NCBI GenBank assembly: GCA_016933955.1
Contig: JAFGTT010000017.1
Location: 1 to 36,930 of the forward strand
Origin: Candidatus Zixiibacteriota bacterium
Lineage (GTDB): Bacteria > Zixibacteria > MSB-5A5 > GN15 > PGXB01
Direction of reading: 5' to 3'
DNA: 36,930 bases
The position numbers and the translations under genes are program-made. Shown one piece after another: positions 1-7,436 of this stretch (within the stretch, counting starts at the first letter, position 1; each line of letters starts with the position of its first letter). The notes under the pieces were generated by a model, which ran no database searches, was not told where the DNA came from, and worked only from the letters and a program-made list of their open reading frames with translations.

Positions 1-12
1 ACGTCTTTTCAT
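1..12 (-). CDS. Start of a gene running off the left edge
   Basis: Only the first four codons (Met-Lys-Arg-Arg) are in the window. The start is supported by a good ribosome binding site on the minus strand, AAAGGAG, six bases before the ATG, and by a plausible promoter further upstream (minus strand, 40-67). It lies about 80 bases downstream of the LigT-like gene on the same strand. The basic first residues would fit a signal peptide or a soluble protein equally well, so no function can be given. Confidence 0.6.
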
Positions 13-39
13 GACTGACTCCTTTGTGAAATCAGCCAC

Positions 40-67
40 AAGATACTCTCTTAGCAACTACTGTCAA
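40..67 (-). promoter_or_regulatory. Sigma-70-type promoter for the left-edge gene
   Basis: On the minus strand there is a perfect -35 box TTGACA (62-67), a 16-base spacer and a -10 box TATCTT (40-45). It lies between the stop of the LigT-like gene and the ribosome binding site of the gene starting at position 12, so the left-edge gene probably has its own promoter. Confidence 0.45.
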
Positions 68-91
68 CTAACGGGGAGCAGTATAATATAA

Positions 92-646
92 TTACCCCTC
101 ATCCCCCAACTTAAAACTCTCGGAGATGGTCCAGCGGTTGGAAACCTTTATGGCCAGGGATAATTCCCCGACCGAGATATTCAACGGCAGATGAGAAGCT
201 ACCTCTTTGTATATCAGCTGTTCGACCTTGGGAATTTCATCATTGCCAAAACCGGCCGCGACTGTAAGATGGGGGATTATTTTATCCGGCGGGATTTCTC
301 CACCAAAAGGCGGGTGATCCGGAAAAGCCCCGGATACCAGGTGAATCATATTCAGTATTTCCGAGTCGGGCGACAATTCCAGGTACAGGATATTATGCTC
401 CCGGAAACGGTTCAGCCTCACCAATTGAAACGAAAACGATGATAACCGGGCGACCGTATCCATAAGGATTCGCCGGGTTGTATCATTCCATGCGGTGCTT
501 TTCAGGAAGGGGTACAGGATGGTGATATGGGCCGGCATCCCGATCGCGCCATCGGTGGTGAATTTTCGCCGGTATGACCCGACCAGTTTCTCGGCCTCGG
601 GAACCATGAGAACCAGCGCCGATTCATCGAATGTGATCATGTTCAC
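92..646 (-). CDS. 2H phosphoesterase / 2'-5' RNA ligase-like (LigT) protein
   Basis: This 184-residue protein carries the two HxT motifs that define the 2H phosphoesterase fold: HIT at residues 40-42 (in AHITILYPF) and HLT at 126-128 (in PHLTVAAG). The spacing of about 85 residues is normal for the family. Members hydrolyse or form 2',5'-phosphodiester or cyclic phosphate bonds in RNA or nucleotides. The substrate cannot be told from the sequence, and the acyl-carrier-type relatives share the same motifs. Length is typical and no signal peptide is present, so it should be cytoplasmic. There is no strong ribosome binding site before the ATG; a second Met two codons later is an alternative start. 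It is probably monocistronic, with the unknown gene upstream on the same strand 100 bases away. Confidence 0.8.
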   Translation of the reverse strand: MNMITFDESALVLMVPEAEKLVGSYRRKFTTDGAIGMPAHITILYPFLKSTAWNDTTRRILMDTVARLSSFSFQLVRLNRFREHNILYLELSPDSEILNMIHLVSGAFPDHPPFGGEIPPDKIIPHLTVAAGFGNDEIPKVEQLIYKEVASHLPLNISVGELSLAIKVSNRWTISESFKLGDEG

Positions 647-753
647 TCATTTGGGGAGGTTTCCGAAAATTTTTATTCGGCATTACCCGCTCCGGTGACT
701 ATTTCATGCCGGTATGAATATATAAAATGGCTTTCGGGAAATCCGGTCATTAC

Positions 754-1284
754 TCACTGCCATTCAACGTACTTATCCAGACAATCCCGGAGTCGAACAA
801 AGAACTTATCCCTCACTTTTTCTATATGCAGGGCCTCACGATAACTCAATACGGCGGTGTCCTGATGTTTGAACCTGTCCGGTTCGACCTGCAGGACATA
901 AGAATTGACCTGTCTTTCCCAAAACCACTCGGCCCCGCAAAATTGAATATTTTCCGGATCGAGAAGCGTGATGCTTTTCAATGTCTCAAGCAATTTCCTG
1001 CCCGGATTATTTTTCTTAACGCAGAAACAAACATAGGCAATCCTGTATTCCACTTCCTTGATGGTATCGGTTACGGGCAGGGGATCGAGGTTATGGGGAT
1101 CTTTCCGATTACCGTAAACAAAATGGCCATAGCAACACTGCAGAGTGAAACAACAGGGTATCCGGTTAAAGGTCCTGATTAAAGCGATTATCGGTTTATC
1201 GATCATGTCATCGCTGAGGCCGGCAGTAGTTTTCCGTTTTTGCCTAGCGAAATTCGGATTGGCCGCCAATTCTCCTGGTTCCAT
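754..1284 (-). CDS. Conserved-looking hypothetical protein with a Cys-rich core
   Basis: I do not recognise a named family. The reading frame is open from 1374 (a TTG codon), but the first 30 codons are AT-rich and look non-coding, so the ATG at 1284 (protein starting MEPGELAANPNF, 176 residues) is preferred; the start is uncertain. The most striking part is IPCCFTLQCCYGHF, two Cys pairs next to a His, followed by a CFC sequence about 45 residues later. This could be a metal or redox site, but that is inference. There is no signal peptide or membrane segment. A plus-strand frame opposite it (727-1182) is open as well, but its protein looks like a reverse shadow. Confidence 0.5.
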   Translation of the reverse strand: MEPGELAANPNFARQKRKTTAGLSDDMIDKPIIALIRTFNRIPCCFTLQCCYGHFVYGNRKDPHNLDPLPVTDTIKEVEYRIAYVCFCVKKNNPGRKLLETLKSITLLDPENIQFCGAEWFWERQVNSYVLQVEPDRFKHQDTAVLSYREALHIEKVRDKFFVRLRDCLDKYVEWQ

Positions 1285-1463
1285 GTATGTATCCAATGGC
1301 ACTGTCCCCGTTGATATTCCCTGTTTACGAAGATATTTATTTTCAATAATAATATGGGATTTAAATATCGGCAATGAGAATATTTCGGCAAGCCATATCG
1401 ACGGCCGATTGAAATAAAAAATTTCGGGCCTTTTTTCGGGTAATTCGTATTATATTATTACAG

Positions 1464-2567
1464 ATGAAAGAAACCCGGGAAATTATCAACGAAAAAGCCT
1501 GTCTGATCGGATTGGCCTGGAAAAATATCCGGAAGAGCGAGGTCGAGCAGTCGCTGGTCGAACTGGCCGAGCTGACGGTTTCGGCCGGGGGGCGAGTTTC
1601 CGACCGGTTGGTACAGTCCCGTCCGCCGGATCCGAAATATTATATCGGCAAAGGGCTGGTGGCGCAACTCAAGGAGCAGTTCGCCGGTAACGGGGTTAAT
1701 CTGGTTATTTTCGATGATCCTCTCTCCCCGGTCCAGCAGAGGAATCTCGAGGAGGCTTTCGAAATCAAGGTCATCGACCGCTCGATTCTGATTCTGGATA
1801 TATTCGCGCTCCATGCCCTTACGGCCGCGGCCAAGCTCCAGGTGGAACTGGCCCAGCTGGAATACATGCTTCCCCGGCTGACCGGGGCCTGGTCGCATTT
1901 CAGCCGTCAGTACGGCGGGGTCGGGATCGGTTCCAAGGGGCCGGGCGAAACCCAGCTGGAGATCGACCGGCGGCAGGTGCGCAAGAAAATCGCGCACCTG
2001 AAAAAGGAAATCGAGCGGCTCGGCCAGCAGAGGGCCACCCAGCGCAAAGGACGACAGAATCTGTTTAAGGTTTCATTGATCGGTTATACCAACGCCGGCA
2101 AATCGACCCTGTTTAACCGGCTGACCAAATCCGAGGTCTCCACCGCGGATGCGCTTTTCACTACCCTGGACTCGACCACCCGCGAGATGTCGGCGGGATA
2201 CCCGGAGAAGATTCTTTTTACCGACACGGTCGGATTTATCCGAAAACTGCCGCATCAACTGGTGGCCTCGTTTAAATCGACCCTCGAGGAGATTACCTAT
2301 GCCGATCTGCTATTGCAGGTGATCGATTTTTCCGACCCGAATCATAGCGCCAAGATCGAGCAAACCCGCTCGGTCCTGGGTGAGATCGGCGCCAGGGATA
2401 TCGATAATCTCTTGATTTACAATAAGATCGACAGGCTGAAAGAACCCCGGATAAATGTTGTCAATGGCCGGGAGGTCTTTTATATCTCAGCTCTTGAGGA
2501 TATCGGGCTGGATCGGCTTCGGGAGGAACTATCGCTTCGGTTACAACTCTTTTCACAAAAGCGATAA
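1464..2567 (+). CDS. hflX: GTPase HflX
   Basis: HflX is a ribosome-associated GTPase that rescues or splits stalled ribosomes under stress. The 367-residue protein has the HflX N-terminal domain (about 1-160), including the glycine-rich GIGSKGPGETQLEIDRR linker (154-170), a short helical segment, and then the G domain. G-domain motifs are all present: P-loop GYTNAGKST (207-215), a TTLD segment in the G2 region (233-236), DTVGF (254-258), NKID (320-323) and ISALE (341-345). It is shorter than the E. coli protein (about 426) because the C-terminal tail after the G domain is minimal. No clear ribosome binding site precedes the ATG. A response regulator follows 50 bases later on the same strand and may be co-transcribed. 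Confidence 0.95.
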   Translation: MKETREIINEKACLIGLAWKNIRKSEVEQSLVELAELTVSAGGRVSDRLVQSRPPDPKYYIGKGLVAQLKEQFAGNGVNLVIFDDPLSPVQQRNLEEAFEIKVIDRSILILDIFALHALTAAAKLQVELAQLEYMLPRLTGAWSHFSRQYGGVGIGSKGPGETQLEIDRRQVRKKIAHLKKEIERLGQQRATQRKGRQNLFKVSLIGYTNAGKSTLFNRLTKSEVSTADALFTTLDSTTREMSAGYPEKILFTDTVGFIRKLPHQLVASFKSTLEEITYADLLLQVIDFSDPNHSAKIEQTRSVLGEIGARDIDNLLIYNKIDRLKEPRINVVNGREVFYISALEDIGLDRLREELSLRLQLFSQKR

Positions 2568-2617
2568 AGTTAACTGCTTATTTTGCCGATTCTTATATCA
2601 AGAAGAGAGCATAAATT

Positions 2618-2974
2618 ATGGGCAAAAAAATATTAATTGTCGATGATAATCCGAATATGTCCAGTCTCCTGGTGGAGATGCTGGAGGTATTTCAGTATGA
2701 CGCCATTCGGGCTACCGACGGTCATGATGCCCTGGCCAGGGTCGATCAGAACGATATCGCCATGGTCATCACCGATATGCGGATGCCGAAAATGTCGGGA
2801 CTGGAATTGCTGAAAGCCATCAAGGATAAAAAACCGAAACTCCCGGTGGTAGTGATTTCGGGTTATTCGGTCGATGATGTCGATTCCAATATCGTTTCCT
2901 CGAAAGCCGATGGTTTCCTGAACAAGCCGTTCATGATGTCGGATATCGAGAAACTGCTGAGTGATCTTCTTTGA
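2618..2974 (+). CDS. Single-domain response regulator (CheY-like)
   Basis: The whole 118-residue protein is a receiver domain with no output domain. Key residues are present: acidic pair D9/D10, phospho-acceptor D53 (in VITDMRMPKMSG), S81 in the Thr/Ser switch position, and K103 followed by Pro. It therefore should accept phosphate from a histidine kinase and act through protein-protein contact. No kinase lies next to it; its neighbours are hflX (50 bases upstream) and an Smr gene. The partner kinase cannot be assigned. Confidence 0.9.
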   Translation: MGKKILIVDDNPNMSSLLVEMLEVFQYDAIRATDGHDALARVDQNDIAMVITDMRMPKMSGLELLKAIKDKKPKLPVVVISGYSVDDVDSNIVSSKADGFLNKPFMMSDIEKLLSDLL

Positions 2975-3067
2975 TTGACTGCTCGCACCTGCTCCCATAA
3001 GACGGATTTTTCGCAGTAAACAATATCCTCCTTGCTTAACGGCCGCCGGTTGTTTTATTTGTCCGCT

Positions 3068-3355
3068 ATGGATGATGACCGGCCGGATTTCGTGGAATTG
3101 CCGATCGACGGGACGCTGGACCTGCATACCTTCCAACCCCGCGAGGTCAAACAGCTGCTTCCTGATTATATCGAAGCCTGCCTTGAGAAAGAAATATATC
3201 AACTGCGAATCGTACACGGCAAGGGCACCGGGGTCCTGCGCGATATTGTCCATTCCCTTCTAAACCGTCATCCGGCGGTAGTGAGTTTCCGCCACGAATC
3301 CGGAAGCGGCGGCTCGTGGGGCGCGACCGTGGTCGATCTTAAGAAACCATCCTGA
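3068..3355 (+). CDS. Small Smr-domain protein (MutS2 C-terminal type)
   Basis: The protein is essentially one Smr domain, the module found at the C-terminus of MutS2 and in small stand-alone proteins that nick DNA or cleave RNA at stalled ribosomes. Diagnostic motifs are LDLHTF near the N-terminus and the loop IVHGKGTGVLR in the middle, followed by a Gly/Ser-rich turn (ESGSGGSWGATVV). The ATG at 3068 gives 95 residues; a TTG at 3032 would add twelve residues without a better ribosome binding site, so the start is not firm. A role in ribosome quality control next to hflX would fit but is inference. Confidence 0.85.
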   Translation: MDDDRPDFVELPIDGTLDLHTFQPREVKQLLPDYIEACLEKEIYQLRIVHGKGTGVLRDIVHSLLNRHPAVVSFRHESGSGGSWGATVVDLKKPS

Positions 3356-3471
3356 TATTATTGCATGTATATTCCGGCGGGAGTCGCGGTTTAATGGTTA
3401 TGTTCATTGAACCGTAAGATACATTTGATACGTTTCGTGGATTATATTTATCATCAATCCGGGGCGATGAC

Positions 3472-3500
3472 TTGACATTGACGGCGGTGTCTTTTATTAT
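3472..3500 (+). promoter_or_regulatory. Near-consensus sigma-70 promoter of the KamA-family gene
   Basis: A perfect -35 box TTGACA (3472-3477), a 17-base spacer and a -10 box TATTAT (3495-3500) lie just upstream of the radical SAM gene. Transcription would start around 3507, giving a leader of about 50 bases before the ATG at 3556. Confidence 0.7.
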
Positions 3501-3555
3501 AAAATATCATATTATTCACGGCCGCTTTAATCGGGGTTATTAATCTCGGGGTATC

Positions 3556-5340
3556 ATGAAAGGGATAAAGTATAATCTGGAAACATTGAAAGCCGAGGGG
3601 GCGGACTTTTTTCAGCTGGCTGGCTCCTCGAGAAGTCTCGAGGTTGTCCGGGAGCGGCTTTTCCGCCGGGTTACCCGATACCAGTTCGACGTCTTCGATG
3701 AAACCCATGAACCGGCGATCAACAGTATTGTCCGGGTCAGGGATTGCACCCGGGCCATGCGGTCGATTTTGCGGGCACAGTCGGACCGGCTTTCGGGTTT
3801 CAGCGTTACCCGGGCGCTTTATGATATTGCCTGGGAGAAACCGCGTCCGGATCTGCAAGCCGGTTTTTACGCCGATCTGATTCATATCATTATGGGGATG
3901 CAGGGACGCGGGATTGGCGATGCCCCGTCTGACCAGGTGAAAATCCGTTCGCTTCGGGGTCGTAAGGCGGCCGAGGTCCGATCGCGCGCCCTGGATCGGA
4001 TCTGGAACAGGGTCGAACAATGGATGAATCGTTACCGGAACGGTCTGCTCCCTTCCGCCATCGAACAAAGGGAAAAAAGAAAAAAGAAAATTCTGGGTGT
4101 TCTGGGCGGTTCCGAGTCCGACTGGCGGGACTGGCGCTGGCAGGTGATTCATGTCGTCAAAGACCTCCGGACACTGGAAAAGCTGGTGCCCTTAGACCAA
4201 AAGGAAAGAAAAAATATCGCCCAGGTTCTCGAGGCCCGGTTACCCTTCGGGGTGACGCCTTATTACCTGTCGCTGATGGATGAAAGCAACAATGGCGGCG
4301 ATCGTTGTATTCGGGCGCAGGTTTTTCCTCCGGAGAATTATATCAGGGTGATGTCGGCAAACCGGGGCCGGAGGGAATGCGCTTTCGATTTCATGCTGGA
4401 GCAGGATACTTCGCCGATCGATTTGGTTACGAGGCGTTATCCCGGGATCGCCATCTTGAAACCGTACAACACCTGCCCCCAGATATGTGTTTATTGCCAG
4501 CGCAACTGGGAAATCGAGACAGCCATGGCGCCCGATGCCCTGGCGCCATCGAAAAAAATCGATCTGGCCCTGGAATGGATTGCCGACCATCCGGCCATCC
4601 ACGAGCTATTGATAACCGGCGGCGATCCGTTGGCCCTCAATGACCGGACAATCGAGAAAATCTTGAAGAAAGTCTCGAGCATAAAATCTATCAGACATAT
4701 ACGGATCGGATCCCGAACACCGATAACCATCCCGATGCGTATCACCGATGGTCTGGCCGGTATTATCGCCCGTTATCACCGGCCGGGCCGGCAGGATATT
4801 TCGATTGTCACTCATGCCGAGCACGCTTACGAAATCACGCCGGATACCTTTGAAGCGGTTCAGAAATTTCGCCGGAAGGGTATTCCGGTTTACAATCAGC
4901 AGGTGTTCACTTTCTATACCTCGCGTCGTTTCGAATCGGTTCTGTTAAGGCAGGTAGGCAGACAGATCGGGATTGAACCGTACTACATTTTTAACTGCAA
5001 AGGTAAAAGCGAGACGAAGGACTATATCGTGCCGATTGCCCGGTTGTTACAGGAAATCAACGAGGAGGCGCGCCTGCTTCCGGGCCTGAGCCGGACCGAT
5101 GAGGCGGTGTACAATGTCCCGGGGCTGGGGAAAAACTACCTTCGGGCCCGCCATCACCGCGACCTGGTTTCGATACTGCCCGATGGTTCCCGGGTTTACG
5201 AATTCCATCCCTGGGATCGAAGTATTATCGAACATAAGAATTATATCGGGGTCGATGTACCGATACTCGATTACCTCGATCGGTTGAGGAAAATCGGCGA
5301 GGATATTACCCGCTACCGGACGATCTGGTATTATTACTGA
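3556..5340 (+). CDS. KamA-family radical SAM protein (lysine 2,3-aminomutase-like)
   Basis: The radical SAM cluster motif is CPQICVYC with Cys at 307, 311 and 314, the CxxxCxxC spacing of the superfamily. It is followed by the family's LLITGGDPL (351-359) and, near the C-terminus, PGLGK with K526 at the place where lysine 2,3-aminomutase has its PLP-binding lysine in PGGGGK. This combination indicates a KamA-type enzyme that moves an amino group using S-adenosylmethionine, a 4Fe-4S cluster and PLP. At 594 residues it is much longer than typical lysine 2,3-aminomutase (about 416). The extra roughly 200 N-terminal residues are charged and show no motif I recognise. The substrate cannot be inferred; EpmB-like or beta-amino-acid-forming roles are both possible. 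It stands alone behind its own promoter. Confidence 0.88.
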   Translation: MKGIKYNLETLKAEGADFFQLAGSSRSLEVVRERLFRRVTRYQFDVFDETHEPAINSIVRVRDCTRAMRSILRAQSDRLSGFSVTRALYDIAWEKPRPDLQAGFYADLIHIIMGMQGRGIGDAPSDQVKIRSLRGRKAAEVRSRALDRIWNRVEQWMNRYRNGLLPSAIEQREKRKKKILGVLGGSESDWRDWRWQVIHVVKDLRTLEKLVPLDQKERKNIAQVLEARLPFGVTPYYLSLMDESNNGGDRCIRAQVFPPENYIRVMSANRGRRECAFDFMLEQDTSPIDLVTRRYPGIAILKPYNTCPQICVYCQRNWEIETAMAPDALAPSKKIDLALEWIADHPAIHELLITGGDPLALNDRTIEKILKKVSSIKSIRHIRIGSRTPITIPMRITDGLAGIIARYHRPGRQDISIVTHAEHAYEITPDTFEAVQKFRRKGIPVYNQQVFTFYTSRRFESVLLRQVGRQIGIEPYYIFNCKGKSETKDYIVPIARLLQEINEEARLLPGLSRTDEAVYNVPGLGKNYLRARHHRDLVSILPDGSRVYEFHPWDRSIIEHKNYIGVDVPILDYLDRLRKIGEDITRYRTIWYYY

Positions 5341-5397
5341 CAAGTCACTCAGGCCGTATGGCTTATCTTCGAGTTGACGGATAGATTAAGTATTTAT

Positions 5398-5425
5398 TTG
5401 ACACGGGATCGATTTTGGGTATATT
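5398..5425 (+). promoter_or_regulatory. Sigma-70 promoter of the first dockerin/beta-helix gene
   Basis: A perfect TTGACA (5398-5403), a 16-base spacer and TATATT (5420-5425) lie about 80 bases before the ATG at 5504. The ribosome binding site is strong (GGGGGAGG). Confidence 0.6.
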
Positions 5426-5503
5426 TTTTATATACTGTCTTATTATTTGGTCCACAGTCTGAAATGCTTAAAAATCTTTTATCCGTAATAGGGGGAGGAT
5501 GAA

Positions 5504-7288
5504 ATGAAACTCACCTCAATGATCTTTTTTCTTCTTGCCATACTGCCACTCTGCGCTTTGGCCATGCCGATAGACCAATCGAGTAATATCGGTCATCAGG
5601 CCATGATTATAACGGCCATATCCAGTGAAGCAACCTTAACTTATGACGGGCCGGTCTGGTGGGTGTCATCGTGGACCGGTAACGATTTGACCGGTGAAGG
5701 GACTTTTGACCTGCCCTTTCAGACGATTCAAAAGGCCATAGATATGGCCCATTCGGGGGATACCGTGATAGCCATGAGCGGTCAGTATTACTATGACGGT
5801 AACCGCGATCTGGATTTCGGCGGGAAAAACCTGTATCTGCACTCGGTGGCCGGACCGGATTCAACCCTGATTTACTGCCACGGAACCGAAACCGACCGTC
5901 ACCGCGCCTTTTATTTCCATTCGGGTGAAGATTCCTCCTCGGTGATCGAGGGTTTCACTATCGGCAAGGGAAGCCAATATATGGGCGCCGGGGTGCTGAT
6001 CGAAAATTCCTCGCCGACTTTCATAAACTGCTTTTTTCGCGAACACCACACTTACCCCGTAAGTGATATCGCCTATGGCGGGGCGATATGTGTCATCAAC
6101 TCGACGTCGCGTTTCATAGATTGCACCATCAAATACAACTGGTCGCCATTCGGGGCCGGAGTATACATTTCCGGCGGAGCGCCGGTTTTTGAAAACTGTA
6201 ACATCGCCCGCAACACCGCCGAACCGGTGGCTTTCACCGCCTCCGGCGGAGGAATATACTGTGATAACAGCGCGGCCATATTCGACTTTTGCCGGATCAC
6301 CTGGAATACGGCCGTTGATGCCGGTGGCATGGTGATCGCCGAGGGCTCGCCGATTTTCAACAATTGCACCGTTGCCGCCAATGAATCCACCGATAACAGC
6401 AGTGCCGTCAAAATTATCAGCTCCGATTTTGACATCTCGCCGATTTTTACCAACACCCTGATCGCTTTCAATCAGGGAATCGCGGTCGAATGCAGCGAGG
6501 GAGCGGCGGCAATCATGCCGTCATTCAGCAATTGCGATATTTACGGTAACGGCCTGGGCGACTGGAGCGGATGTATCGCCGGGATGGAAACGGAAAATTA
6601 TAACACGGCGGTCGACCCGCTGTTCTGCAGTCTGAATAATGCCATCTACACGCTCGAATTCAGATCTCCGTGCCTGGCCGGCAACAATCCGGCCGGGGTG
6701 CAGATCGGGGCTCTCGGGTATGGCTGCGGCGACCGGAAAACGGAAATCGTGCCGGGATTCATGTATGCCTACTATGCCTTTTCGGTTGATTCAATCTATG
6801 CCGATATTTATCTCTGGGATATAGAACTGGGGACGAGTGTTCATGATGTCGATACCACCAACGTGCTGATCAATGACGATCTGGTCCCGTTCGACTTTCA
6901 ATATATCGATGACAATGGAATCGAAAAATTGAAAATGTCGGTCGGCCTGCGTCCATTTGTGATGCATTACTGGCCGCTGCGGGACACCACGGCTCAAACC
7001 TATTCACTCAAATGGGTCAGCCTGGGCACGAAGCACTATAAGGAAACATATGGCTGGGTTCGGTTACGGGGACATATTACCGGAGATGTCAATGGCGACA
7101 ACCAGGTCGATATGCTCGATATCACCTACCTGATAAGTTATATCTATCGAGATGGCCGGGCCCCTCTGCCGGTTCCCGAGACGGGCGATATCGATGGATC
7201 AGGTAATATTAATATACTCGATATCACTTATTTGATCAGATATATTCTGGCTGACGGTCTCCCGCCGGTAAAGCCATTTATTGAATAA
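5504..7288 (+). CDS. Secreted right-handed beta-helix protein with C-terminal dockerin-like repeats
   Basis: A signal peptide of about 20 residues (ending PLCALA) is followed by a pectate-lyase-like right-handed beta-helix at about 50-410. It begins with the typical phrase PFQTIQKAIDMAHSGDTV and continues with coils carrying repeated NCxI or FxNC steps. A beta-sandwich-like linker follows, then two dockerin-type calcium loops starting at D528 (DVNGDNQVDMLDITYLI) and D562 (DIDGSGNINILDITYLI). The helix could bind or cut polysaccharide, but no catalytic residues can be pointed out. The dockerin pair would dock the protein to a cohesin or serve as a stability or surface tag. A strong terminator separates it from the next gene, a domain-level paralogue. 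Confidence 0.85.
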   Translation: MKLTSMIFFLLAILPLCALAMPIDQSSNIGHQAMIITAISSEATLTYDGPVWWVSSWTGNDLTGEGTFDLPFQTIQKAIDMAHSGDTVIAMSGQYYYDGNRDLDFGGKNLYLHSVAGPDSTLIYCHGTETDRHRAFYFHSGEDSSSVIEGFTIGKGSQYMGAGVLIENSSPTFINCFFREHHTYPVSDIAYGGAICVINSTSRFIDCTIKYNWSPFGAGVYISGGAPVFENCNIARNTAEPVAFTASGGGIYCDNSAAIFDFCRITWNTAVDAGGMVIAEGSPIFNNCTVAANESTDNSSAVKIISSDFDISPIFTNTLIAFNQGIAVECSEGAAAIMPSFSNCDIYGNGLGDWSGCIAGMETENYNTAVDPLFCSLNNAIYTLEFRSPCLAGNNPAGVQIGALGYGCGDRKTEIVPGFMYAYYAFSVDSIYADIYLWDIELGTSVHDVDTTNVLINDDLVPFDFQYIDDNGIEKLKMSVGLRPFVMHYWPLRDTTAQTYSLKWVSLGTKHYKETYGWVRLRGHITGDVNGDNQVDMLDITYLISYIYRDGRAPLPVPETGDIDGSGNINILDITYLIRYILADGLPPVKPFIE

Positions 7289-7301
7289 TTTTGAATTCAC
7301 C

Positions 7302-7339
7302 GGGGATCCGGAGCATAAACACCCGGATCCCCTATTTTT
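7302..7339 (+). terminator. Rho-independent terminator after the first beta-helix gene
   Basis: A perfect 10-bp stem (GGGGATCCGG at 7302-7311 with its complement at 7323-7332), an 11-base loop and a TATTTTT tract. Confidence 0.8.
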
Positions 7340-7436
7340 GGAATAGACCCCTGAAGGGGTGACATAAAAGAGAAGTTTCAATTCAACCGGCCATAGTCGG
7401 GACGGTATTTTCTGTTAATTCCAAGGGGAGGATACT

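Noticed and set aside
727-1182. A 151-codon plus-strand open frame opposite the unknown Cys-containing gene
   Set aside because: Either strand is possible, but the minus-strand protein looks more like a folded, conserved protein and has better codon use. The call is not certain.
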